64,000 nucleotides of DNA from Xenoacremonium recifei (taxonomy: Eukaryota > Ascomycota > Sordariomycetes > Hypocreales > Nectriaceae). Both the position numbers and the translations under genes were made by a program. Under the pieces are notes generated by a model that worked only from the letters and a program-made list of their open reading frames with translations, ran no database searches and was not told the origin of the DNA. The DNA lies in NCBI GenBank assembly GCA_012184525.1, contig WOFQ01000044.1:1-64000 (forward strand), read 5' to 3'. Position 1 is the stretch's first letter. Every line of letters starts with the position of its first letter. This document shows positions 20,201 through 31,900 of the stretch, in pieces.

Positions 20201-22666
20201 ATGGCGACAACTTCGGTTGCCGTCGCTGCTCAGCCAGACGAAGATGCTGCGCCAGCGCTGCTAGATCGCGCCCGCGGTCTAGCAATGGGAATCAGCACAG
20301 CTGCTGTTGCGACAACATCTACAGTCGCCATCATTGCAGGTATGGGCCAAGGAATCACGGCGACCAGTGAAAGTGCAGGAGAGGATGATCGAGAAGACAT
20401 GACGGACGAAGATGAAGAGATGGAAGACCAAGCGGAGCTTTTTGAAGTCTTAGGTATAGGTACCGGTACAAGTGAAAGTCCAGGCGACGTGGACGGGAAA
20501 ACGGAAGGAAGGGGTGGGCGAGGATGGCTCTTGCCGGGAGTTCGGTTGTCCAGTGGAAGTGGAAGGAGCGACCCAGCGGCAGCAGGTATTAGCCCCAGGC
20601 CCTCACATCGTCGCATCCAGGGTGGTCGCATTACCAAGACTTTAACCCAACAACAACACCATCACCGACAATCGCTGTCCATCGCCTCGCTCGCGGACAT
20701 TATTGCCTCGCCAGCGTCCGCGCCAGCGACACCTCCACGAGTCGCAACGGCATCGGAAGATGATGCGGCAGCCGCAGATCCGCACTCCAGCAACGACCGC
20801 GCTGGACCTGTACGAGCACCCGTAGAGGCGGTGACGGTGAAGGCGACGGCGAGGACCTCGACTTCGACCTCGCCAGCATCACCAGCCGTCGGCCTCTCCC
20901 CGCTGCCCTCGTCGTTGCCTCCGCCCTCATCGTCTCCGAACACCAGCGCCGCCTCTGCCAGCAACAGCAGCAACAGCAGGATACCCAGCAGGCCCTCGAA
21001 ACCGACTCCTTCTACAGCCTCCGCCATGCCGACGCTGGACACTCCCGTCCTGTCGTTCTGGGGCCCCGATCCCGTCCCGCTCCCGTCACGATTCGCCCGC
21101 ATCAAGCGCAACCTCATCCGCGGCCATGAGGCCGAACTCGAGGCATGCTGGAGTCGCCTGATCGTCGCGTTGCGTGCCGACATGGAGCAGATCGAGGGCC
21201 TCGGCGCGCATCTGATCCCATCCATCGAGTTCTCCGACATCGACGACCCTGCGCAGACTGCGCGCTTCGGCCACGATTTGCGACGTTATGGCGTTGGCGT
21301 GATCCGCAAGGTCGTTCCCAAGCATGATGCGGATCGCATCACACACGAGACAGTCCAATACCTCGAGAGCAAGCGCGGAATTAAGCCTTTCCAGCGGCAA
21401 GACCCGACCTGCTTCGACTTCTTCTGGACGCCTGCCCAAGTTCGCTCGCGTGCTCATCCCGGTGTGCTAGCTGCTCAGCGCTTCATGATGGGTTTATGGG
21501 ACACCAGCCCCGATGACCGACTCGTCACTCGGCTGCCCATTACCTATGTCGATCGAATCCGCATCCACAGGGCCGGTGAGGATCGCCCTCCGGGTGTTAC
21601 TGTACCGCCCCTCGATCCCCCGCAATCGGCCGACGACTGGATCAATGCCCTGCAGTCCTCCGCTGGCATCATTGCGCAGGTTGACAATGGCTCCCTGGAA
21701 CGATGGGAGCCTGATGGATATCAGCGCGCGGGCACGTATAATAACATTTTCCACGGCCGATGGGAGGATCATGATCCCTGGGAGTGCGCCAGCCGGGTTT
21801 CTGCTACCATGGATCTATACAACGGATATGGCGCTTGCACAATCTTCCGCATGTTCCAGGGCGTTTTGGCTTTGTCCACTATTGAGCCAGGCATGATCCG
21901 GCTGCTGCCCTCGCCAAAGTTGGCCACGGCATATTACCTACTTCGTCCCTTCTTTGCACCCCTCACAACGCCTCCGGATTGTCGAAGCGGGCCGGAATGG
22001 GAAGCGTATCTCGCTCCTGAAAACTGGACACTGCGGAGAGATCCCGACACCATTATTCACGGAGCTGTGCCGGGTCATGCGCAGAGGATCACGGAGCACT
22101 GGCATCCACATCTGAACCTGCGGGGAAGCATGATCACACTCCCCACGTTGCAGCCCGGAGATTATATCTTTTGGCACCCGGACCTACCATATCACATCTC
22201 CAGCAACAACCCAGGACTTAGGACCCCAAGCAGCAACGATGATGACACTAGCATGCTCATCTATATGCCTGCAGCCCCCTTGACCCAGACCAATGCGCTC
22301 TACCTCGCTCGCCAGAGAAAGGCGTTCCAACGGGGTCATCCAGGTCCCGACTTCGACTCTGCAGGAAAAGGCACCATCGTCGAAGACGCAGAAACGCGAC
22401 CCGGCGAGAAAGAAATTGCCGAGGTCGGCGGCCCTGCTGCCCTTCAAGCCATGGGATTAGCGCCCTGGGAAGCCGCGGGCACTCGAGCAGGCACACCCCC
22501 CGGAGAGAGAAGCAGACCCAATAACGAGGACGCTGAGATGGATGGAGAGGCCGAGACTAAGAGCCAACTGAGTACCTCATCGGCTTCACGAGCTGAGGCC
22601 GAAGTCATCCGCTTAGCGAACATAATCCTCTTCCCGGATCGCTCCATGATGGGATATTCGGTCTGA
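20201..22666 (+). CDS. DUF1479-family protein (2OG/Fe(II) dioxygenase-like fold) with long disordered N-terminus, 821 aa
   Basis: The C-terminal part (from about residue 285) matches the DUF1479 family: LPSRFARIKR, the DLRRYGVGVIRKVV segment, DNGSLERW, YGACTIFRMFQGVLALSTIEPG and GDYIFWHPDLPYHI, the last two being cupin-like strands with candidate metal-binding His. The family is predicted to adopt the Fe(II)/2-oxoglutarate dioxygenase fold, but no substrate is established. Residues 1-275 are unlike the rest: an acidic patch (DEDEEMEDQ), QQQHHH, and long Ser/Pro/Ala-rich stretches. The start at 20201 is the first ATG of the frame; Met276 (21026) gives a protein closer to the usual family length. 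The N-terminus may therefore be an extension or a mis-joined leader. It converges on the NRPS gene with a 282-bp gap. Confidence 0.8.
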   Translation: MATTSVAVAAQPDEDAAPALLDRARGLAMGISTAAVATTSTVAIIAGMGQGITATSESAGEDDREDMTDEDEEMEDQAELFEVLGIGTGTSESPGDVDGKTEGRGGRGWLLPGVRLSSGSGRSDPAAAGISPRPSHRRIQGGRITKTLTQQQHHHRQSLSIASLADIIASPASAPATPPRVATASEDDAAAADPHSSNDRAGPVRAPVEAVTVKATARTSTSTSPASPAVGLSPLPSSLPPPSSSPNTSAASASNSSNSRIPSRPSKPTPSTASAMPTLDTPVLSFWGPDPVPLPSRFARIKRNLIRGHEAELEACWSRLIVALRADMEQIEGLGAHLIPSIEFSDIDDPAQTARFGHDLRRYGVGVIRKVVPKHDADRITHETVQYLESKRGIKPFQRQDPTCFDFFWTPAQVRSRAHPGVLAAQRFMMGLWDTSPDDRLVTRLPITYVDRIRIHRAGEDRPPGVTVPPLDPPQSADDWINALQSSAGIIAQVDNGSLERWEPDGYQRAGTYNNIFHGRWEDHDPWECASRVSATMDLYNGYGACTIFRMFQGVLALSTIEPGMIRLLPSPKLATAYYLLRPFFAPLTTPPDCRSGPEWEAYLAPENWTLRRDPDTIIHGAVPGHAQRITEHWHPHLNLRGSMITLPTLQPGDYIFWHPDLPYHISSNNPGLRTPSSNDDDTSMLIYMPAAPLTQTNALYLARQRKAFQRGHPGPDFDSAGKGTIVEDAETRPGEKEIAEVGGPAALQAMGLAPWEAAGTRAGTPPGERSRPNNEDAEMDGEAETKSQLSTSSASRAEAEVIRLANIILFPDRSMMGYSV

Positions 22667-22948
22667 TCTCAGACGGTGAATTCTGTCGAGAGAGAGGCTT
22701 TTGGTAGCGCTCGTGTTTTCACCTGTGATGCATAGATGGAGTTGTTGTGAGAAAGGTAGCATCGTCTGGAGTTCGGGGTCATTTACGAGTCTACATAGTA
22801 GCTGCATTTGGCGCAAAGTACATAAAGACGGTCCGGATACTTGTTTGAATCGTCTATATCGTTGATTAAGAGAAATTACTTCATAAGAGAGACCTAAACC
22901 AAGAAACTCCGCTATCTAACATGAACGCCTTGCAAAAAACCCCATTCA

Positions 22949-25900
22949 TCATCTGTCTTGGCTCAGACACGCAACCAGCTCCGAAATGAGCTGCTCCGCC
23001 TCCTCGCTCGATACGCGCTGCTGTGAGCCAAAAACACCAATATCGAGCCGGGAATTGTGGACCGAGGCCTCAATATCGAGTGCCAACTACATCAGGTCCA
23101 GTTAGTAAACACTATATAATACACACGGGATAAAGATAGGAACTCACCGGAAAGTCTGTCTTCACCGGGTTCTGATTGAGCCAGGGCAGGTCGGGGAGTG
23201 GACTTGACTCGTCGACGTCAAAGGCCTCCGTCTGCTCAAGAGGCACCAATTTGTGCACGGAATCAGCTGAATCGTCAGGCTCTTGTGGAAGGCTAAGGAA
23301 GTTGACAAAGGAGTCGATCGTCATTCCGGTCCAAGCCTTGATCTCCCACAGGCCAACTGCAGACAGTTCCGGAGAGGAGATCTTGTGGATGTCATCCTGG
23401 ATCTCCTTTGCTATACTCGTCAAAGGTCGACTCTGCGGTGCATCTACTTTGAGAGGCACAAGGTTGAGAGCTGGGAACGTCGTAGGAAGATCGTGGTCCG
23501 CAGCTCGGTTGGCGAGGTATATGCCGAACACAACATGATCTCGTGGTGTTGCAGAGCTTGATGCTGCTAGAACCTTGGCGTAAGCGGCCAGGAAAAGAGA
23601 TTGGATGCTGATTCCGTGCTTTATTGCTTTTTCTTGAAGAAGGGCCATATCTGGCATCGCCGACTTTCGCAAGACTGAGACCCGTGATCTAACGTCTGCG
23701 GCTGAGTCAAGTGTCGGAGTCGTGTCGCGGCACCCGTTCAAGTACGAGCTCCAGAACTCTTTACGGCTCTGACGATTGCTATTCGAGAGGTGCGAGGTAC
23801 AGAAACTCGTCCATTTCGAGGTATCAGAGGCAATAACATTGGGCTTCACCTCGCCTAGGAGCTCGGAGAATCGTTGGATCATTGCCGGCAGGCTGACTCC
23901 ATCATAGAGGGCATGATGGATCTTCAACTGGAAGATCCATCTCTCCTGGCCTCTCATCACCGATGCTTCCACCAGAGGACTTGGATTGTAGGAGGGTTCT
24001 CTTCTGGGAGTGGAAAGGCTTAAGGGTGACTTGAAGTTCTTGAGGATGCATTGTAAAAATGGCACGTCTTTCGATGTAGTCGCAATGAAGACAGTTCGCA
24101 GCATGGGTGACTCCGCTACCAGTTTCTCCCAAGCAGCCTCGATAGTGTTCAGCTCCAGTGAAGCATCCATCGTGTAGCGAAAGGTGGGATAGAAGACGGA
24201 TCCCTCGGCAATTTGCCATGCACTCAACATGTATACCTGCATGGGGAGCGCTGGGAGAAGCTCGAAGTCGGTTTGGCTCAAGCCAAGACTTTCAAGAATG
24301 GATTGGACTTGGAGGTCCTTAGGTAGTGTCCAGACGCTATGCTCAGGATGTGCCTGACCAACTTCGTGACGCTGTTGGTCTGCGATGTCTGCCATTTCGG
24401 CGATGCTTGTAGCTCTGATCAGATGTTGCGGTCGGAGGTTGATCATGTTTCTGCGAAGTTGCGAGGAGACCTTAATAGCGCTAATGGAATCGAGGCCCAG
24501 ATGATACAGGGTGTCGGAAAGCTGGATCGACTCTATAGGCACATTTGAGACTTGACTCAAGACCTTTCGAATAAGCGATGAGGTCTCAGTCCAGTTATCA
24601 TCCTCTTGCGTTGAACGACCACTGCAAATGCCCTCTTCGGTGGTATCACTGCTTGGTGTAGCCGTCGGAGCCATACCGCAGATGGAGACGCCCTGATCAT
24701 CGAAAGACAGAATGTCGGAGTCACTTGAAGTTGTCAGGAAATGCATTACTGCATCGACTTCAGAAAGAAGATCCTCTGGGTCACGTCTGTTGAAAGAGTA
24801 TTGTGGCTGCACCGCAATTCTCCAGACGAGACTGCTTTGGGACGCCTCCGCCTCAATACAGATAGGATACTCCGTCGATGATGAACCCTCAATTGACTGG
24901 ACCATCGGGGTAGATGTGGAAGCTTCGGGAGATCGCTGAAGGATGAAAAGAGTGTTGAACAGGTTTGATCCCTGGGTGTTCGCAGCGAGCTGCGCCTTGC
25001 GTAAGGGATAGTGTTGGTGCTCTCGGATCTCGCTCATGTTCTCCTCGAGGTATCTCAAGAAAGTGACCGGTGACCCATGCAGGATGCATCGCAAAGCGAT
25101 AGTGTTCATGGTAGGGAAGACCAAATCTTCTGCCCCATCAAAGTCGCGACCGGAGACAACTACACCGAAGGTGATATCCAGGAGTCCAAGTTGACGCGCC
25201 AGGACAATGGCCCAACAGGCCTGGCACAAGACCTGCAAGCTGATAGACTGCTGTTTACAAAAGCCCATTACGTCGGAGAACGAAAGACGTGATGGGATCT
25301 CTCGTCTCTGAAGTCCCGCAGCAGCATTCTGGTTATTCTCCTTGTGCCTCTTTGCCAGTGTGGGAGTTGCTCCCTCCAAATACTGCGTCCAAAATTCCTT
25401 TGATTCAAGCACCTCGACTTGCGATATTCTGGACAGGAAGCCTTCTGGAGATGCTTGCTGCATCTCTTCGTTGTTGTAGGCGGCATGGAGGTGCTGGAAT
25501 AGAAGACTGAGTGACCAACCGTCATATAGAGCGTGGGCCATGGATAGAACCAGGAATTTTCTCGAGCTCAGAGTCAGAAACTGGAGTTGGAGAACATCCT
25601 TCGTCGCTCCTCCTTGGCGAGCTTTAGCCTTGGCTTTGTCGATGATGGATTGGAACTCGCTGGGATCATGCAACTCAATCTCCTCATGGCTCACGGCCAG
25701 TTCTTTCCAAACGACTTGACAATAAGCGACGTCAATCTTGTCATCGTCGATCTCAAAGAACGTGGTCCTCAATACCGGCAATCGTTCAATCACATTGACC
25801 CAGGCTTGCTTGAACTTGTCAAGGTCAAGGTCTTCTCGGATCTCCAGGATGTCATGGTTGAAGTATGACTCGAAGTCGGTTTGCACCATGCCGGCAACCA

Positions 25901-28900
25901 TAGACTCTTGAAGGGGAGTGGGCGGCAGCACAGTCTCAACATTCTTCATGATAACGCCCCTTTGGTCCAGATGTTTCCATAGCTGAGCCTTCGTCCCTTG
26001 AAGAGCTTTGACACCGTTGTCGCTGTCAAGCTGAGTAACGCTTGTCTCGTCTAAAGCAGAGACCATGCCGCGGATCGTTTGGCAGCGCATAATTTGAGAT
26101 GGCGTGAGCATAATAGACTGCTTCTTGAGTTTTGCCGAAAGTTTGATGATGTCGATACTGTCGAGCCCAAGTTCAAGAATTGTTACCGCTTCTCTTACCT
26201 CACCCGATGCAACATCTGCCAACACCGCAATTTCTTTTTGTATTTGCAAGGCCTTCTTGGTCCACTCAAAGTGCCCAGCTTGAGTTGCTGGGATACCGGG
26301 TTCTTGTGCTTCAGCTAATCCCAAGGATATATCCTCTTCGGTCTGGGCAGAAATGCTTTGGGTAGGGTCAGTTGTCATGGATGAGATCGCTTCCTCCATT
26401 TGGTCCAAGATTTCTTGCAGCCTCACATCATCTGCGATGTGGCTTTGGGCAGCCAAAGTAAACCGTAAGCTATCTCCGCGATAATAAGTGACTTCGAGGG
26501 CGAGAGGATAGTCGGGAGTCGAGCCAGAATTGGTGAGTTTCCAAGGTTGGTCTTGGGTGCCGGGTGTTTCAATCTGGAAAGCAAACAAGTTGTCGAAAAG
26601 CTGCTTTCCACCGGTGCACCACTTCTGAATGTTCTTGAGTGGTACATGTTGAAACTCAAGCAAAGCTGTGTTATACTCGTGGCAACGCTGGATAAGAGAT
26701 GCCCAGGAAGCACCGTGCAGGCTCTTGGAGAAAAAGGGAACAGTGTTGAAAAGAGGTCCGATGATGTTTGCGGCGTTTGGCAGCTCTATGGCTCTTCCAG
26801 AGACTATGACACCCATAGTAACGGGGCTCAGAATAATATTGCGCAGAACTGAGGTCCACAAAGCTAGAACAACTGCTTGCATGGTCACATTCTGGGCGGA
26901 TCGCACAGCCTCCAGCGATGTTGATGGCAGGACTCGGGTAACTTCGACTCCCTTGATCTCTGACTCAGGATCCCGTAACTGTGGAATCGGCTTGAAGAAT
27001 GAGTCTCGCAGGTGTTCTGTCCAAAACGGCCTGCAGCTATCGTATTTCCACAGAGGTCCATGGACAAGAGCGTCGATGAACGGCGGACTGGACAACGGTT
27101 CTTCTTGATGATAGAAAGCGCATGCCTTTTGGAGCATTAACTCAAAACTGTTCCCATCATACGATGCGTGGAAAACGTTGATCACAAGACGTCGGGCCGC
27201 AGGCGTTTCGATAAGTGAGACCATCAATGGATGTGTGATGACGGATGCGTTTTGCTGTGTCCATTCTCGTTTCGACCGCTGGAGGTAAGTCTGGTACTGA
27301 TCTTCATCGTCGAAAGAGAGATCTTGCCAACGGATCTGCCCGTTTCTAAGTGCAACCTGAATGAAGCCGTCTGTCGTGGGCACAAAGGCCGTCCTCAAGA
27401 TCGCTTCTGACTGCACCAACTGGGACCAGGCCGCACGCACCCGATCAGGAGGTGCGTCATCCAAAACTTCCAACTCGAAAGTGTTGAAGTAGAGGTCACC
27501 AGTTTCACTAGTCATTGATCTCGAAATGATGCCCTGTTGGAGAGGAGAGCATGGTGCAATGTACTCAATCTCAGCCGGCTTGACACGAAGGTCGCGACAA
27601 ACCGCGGCTCTATACCTATGACTGAAGGCTTGGATAGTCTGTCTCGATTCCTGGACCAGCTTCTCGTGCTGGTTAGCGGTTGTCTTTGTCAAAGCACCAG
27701 CAAGCTCTCCAATTATGGGGTATTTGAGTAGGATGGATGGTGCAGCAGCAGGGAAACCACGACTTTTGAGAAGAGAAGAGAGCCGCAACGAGGTGATAGA
27801 GTCCACTCCTAGGTCGAAAATGCTGGCGGATGCATCAATTTCTTCGGGCTTAGTGTCACTGAACTCGGCGAGGGCTGCAATCAATTTGACCATGGTCGCC
27901 GTGGAAGCAGCTGAAGTGGGAGTCGCGGCGGCGCGAGACAACTCCATGAGTTCTTGCTGAGACAACTGTTCGAAAAGCTTTTTGAGCTCTTTGACCTCAG
28001 CCTTGTTGTTGGGAGACAGTGGGATGTAAGGTAGAAGCAGGATGTAAGTCGGCACCATGTACCCAGGCAACTTCATACGACATGCTTCTTTGGCTTTTGC
28101 TCCCAGACTGTGAATGTCTGGCTGCACAAGCAAATCTTTTTCGCGAGAAGTTCGCTCCACGATGAAGGAGACTAGGACATCTTTGCCACTAACACCGTGG
28201 CGAGTAACAATAGTCGCAACATCCTCTATCTCGTCGACGCCAGTCCGGATTGCATGATTAATCTCGGCAATCTCCAGCCGTTGTCCGCGGAGCTTGACTT
28301 GGTCGTCAGCTCGGCCAAGGAAGTCAAAGCAGCCATCATGAAGCATTCGGACGAGATCTCCTGTGCGGTAGATTCTCTCACCAAACTCCGACAAGGTAGG
28401 GAAACGCTCTTGTGTGAGCTCGGGACGGTTCAGATATCCCTTACCCACAAGCTTGCCGGAGACACACAACTCGCCCACTCCGCCTCGTAGCACCGGAATC
28501 TCAGTGCCCTGACGGAAGACGTATGAACCGACGTTGGGGAATTGCTTTCCAATGTTACTGGGACGGCCAGTGACTGGAACACGTTGATACATGGTCACGC
28601 CGATTGTGGCTTCGGTTGGTCCATATGCATTGTATATGACAGCCTTAGGACCCCATAGATCCAAGATTTCCTGCTTGAGCTGCTCACCTCCAGTGATGAA
28701 GACACCTCGGCAAAGGCTAGGTACCTCATCCGGGTGAGTGAGTCGAGCGAGACTGGGAGTCAGATCGATGTGTGTGATATCGAGCCTGTTGATAAAGGCA
28801 GTCAAATCGTCCAAAATGAAGTCTTTCGGAGCAGCCACAACTGTGATGCCCACAGACCAACTCCAGTATTGCTCGAGTACAGAGACATCGAAATGAAGAG

Positions 28901-31900
28901 CTGCAAATTGCAGCCATCGGGAGTCGCTTTCCCAGTGTCCTCTGAAGAGTTCCTGGAAGGCCATCATGGCCTGAACCGCGTTTTCGTGCGTGATTTCACA
29001 ACCTTTTGGTGTACCGGTTGTGCCAGACGTGTAGAGGCAGTAACAAGTATCAGACGGCAGGATTCCGGGCTGAGACTCATGGCTTCCTTCGTTTAAAGTT
29101 TTCAGGGACTTCTCGTCAATTTGGAGGGTAGTGGTCTCGACTTCAAAGTCTAGAGCCTCTGCATTCTTGGTCAATAGGCACGGCGCCCCTGAATCTTGCA
29201 GAATGAACTGTTTCCGGGCCTTCGGCGCCGTTGGGTCCAAGGCAACGAAAGAACAACCAGCCTTCAAGATCCCCAAAATGGAGAAATATGCCTCAGGACA
29301 CTTTTCAAAGTGGATTGCAACAATGCTTCGAGGAGGAGCCACTTCTCGGATCAAGTTTGCGACTTTGTCTCCCATGCAGTTGAGTTCGTGATATGTCCAT
29401 CTCTCCGGGACTGGTTTTCCGTTCTTCCACTCACAGACATACTCCAGAGCGAGTTTCGAGGGGTTGGACAATGCTTCCCTTTCAACGAATTGATGCAGCA
29501 GCGTTACGGGTGCTGGGATGGAAGGCGAAGCTGCCGGAAGAATAGAGAACACATCAGGCGCACGGACATACATGTCATCTTCGTGCCCGGATGGATTGCA
29601 GGCAAGATTTTTCATGCAAGAGTCAAATTGTCGAAGGATGAGTTGAGCTTGGCCTTGAGGAAGAATGTCGTTGTAGTACGTGATGCGGAGGCAGATGCCA
29701 TCATCCGCGGTGGGCTCAATCTCCAAGGAGACAGGATATTCGACTTTAGCCTCATCATCAACTAGTCTCCAGGGTGTCTTGGTCGATCCAACATCATCCA
29801 TCTTCTGATAGGCCAGTAGAGTGTCGAAAATAGCATCCGCTGGATGTCCAAGCCATCTTTGAACTTGATGGAGAGGTGAGAACTGATGCTTGTGAAGGCC
29901 CTGATTGTAATCCATCATGTACTCAGTAAGTTCGGCATTGGATTCCATGTTGGATGCCACAATCGGGACAGTGTTCACGCAAGGAATGGGGGCATCCTTC
30001 GTCTCATCAGTCGTCCGTCCAGATAAGGCAACACCGAAGACCACCGATTTTTCTCCAAGATATGATGAAAGAACCCGAGTCCAGGCAGCTTGGATCACCG
30101 CTTGAATCGAGATATTTGACATTTGCGTTGCTTGTTGGAGTTGGCGGACCGAAAGCGACGACATAACTGTGTCGGAAAGAACTGTCCTCGATTCAACCCG
30201 CAGCGGTGTCATGATAGGAAACTTGTTCACTACCATTTGGCTCTTCTTTGCCTCCCAATACTGTTTCTCGTCTTCTCCCTCAGAGGAAGCATGAATGATA
30301 GTCGTCAAGGCCTTCTCGACGCCAGTGAACTGACAAGTCTGCCCTCCATGCAATGAACTGGCGAGCTCACCCATTATGAGATGCAGTGACTGCGCGTCAT
30401 AAAGCGCATGATGAATGAAGATGTTCATGGTCAGTCGTCCGTCTGTATGGCCGATGATTACCTTCCAAGGAAGATTCCGGGGTGACATCTGTAGAAGCTT
30501 GCCCATTTCTCGGCGTCTGATCCGAAGATCGAAATGCTCGCGTTCCGCATCGTCGATTATCTCAACAGGGAGATCAAAAGATTTTGGCCCAAATCTTATC
30601 ATTGCAAACGATGAGCCTCGGTGCTGGATGGGACAGAAGAACGTTCGCAGCATTGGGTGGCGAGCAGATAACGAGTGCCATGCTGTCTTCAGGCTTTGAG
30701 CATTGATTCCGTCATCCACCTCGTACTTGATCGCATTGAGGTAGTGATCTCCATCGGATTGAATGAAAGAAGCAAGCATAGCAGATTGGACAGGCGTGCA
30801 TGGAAGAATTGCTTCAATCCCTTCCTTGGGCAAGATGTCCTTGAGTTGGAAGGAGACTTCATTGGAGAATTTGTCAAAGTCATAACTCGAAACTTCCTCA
30901 GTATTCCTCTTCATGGAACTTTCAAGTAATCTCCTTGCAATCTTAGAGCAAGTTGGACATTCGATGACATCTGAGGCTGTAATGTTGAATCCCTTTTCTC
31001 GCAACATAGATGCAACCTGAACAGCGTTGATGCTGTCCAGGCCGAGTTGAAAGATTGTCGTGCTCAGCTTGATTCGAGATGCCGGAACTTGAGCCAGCTC
31101 AGAGAGAACCTGGCGAACTTGTTCTTCGGCCTCACTCCAGTCCTTGTCCTCATCAGTGGAGAATTCCGCTGTGTCAACTTTTTCTTGGCGAGGATGGAGA
31201 ACATCTAACCCAGAGCTGAGGGCACTCGGCAGTTTGCTTCTATCAAGAATTGTCGCGTTTGGTGAGCCGAGGATGGTCCTTAACATGAACTTGAAGGTAT
31301 CAGCCATCACTGTCGCGGTTTCGACAGTGATAGAGCTCATGTCGCGGTGAATATTGACGACGACCGAGTTCAGACTTGGACAAGGGACCACCTCGCATAC
31401 CAAAGGTATGTCCATGTCTCCGGAATCTTCTTCTAATGTCCAAATGTTTTTGTCAATGTCTTGCAGTGGCTTTTGAAGGAGGAGAAGAGTGTCAAATAGA
31501 TGTCTCCCAATTCGGTTGGCTTTTCGTTGGGTGAGTCGAAGCGGGGTGAACTCATAGGGCATCATTGACGTATTCAGTGTCTGAAAATACTCCAAAACAT
31601 CCATATTGCTCGCTTGAGGAGCAAAGTTCGCCCTAATAGGGAGAGTGTTGAAGCATGGAGCCACAAGCCTGTCAAGTCCGTCTATGTTCAGCGTTCGACC
31701 GCTGACAACGTTGCCAAAACAGACATCGGCATGCCGATGAGCCATTGCAAGCACATTTGCCCAGCTAGCTTGGCAGAGGGAAAGCAAAGAAATGCCTAGG
31801 CTTCGTATCCGGGTATGAAGTTCATCCAGAGGGATCTCTAATGATGTCGAGTGGGTTGATTGGTCAATTTCTCTTCCGCTGTTTTGCGCGAAGAGACTTG

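Noticed and set aside
20662..21240. A 192-codon minus-strand frame
   Set aside because: It mirrors the low-complexity N-terminal half of the DUF1479 frame and has only poly-Gly/Leu/Val runs.
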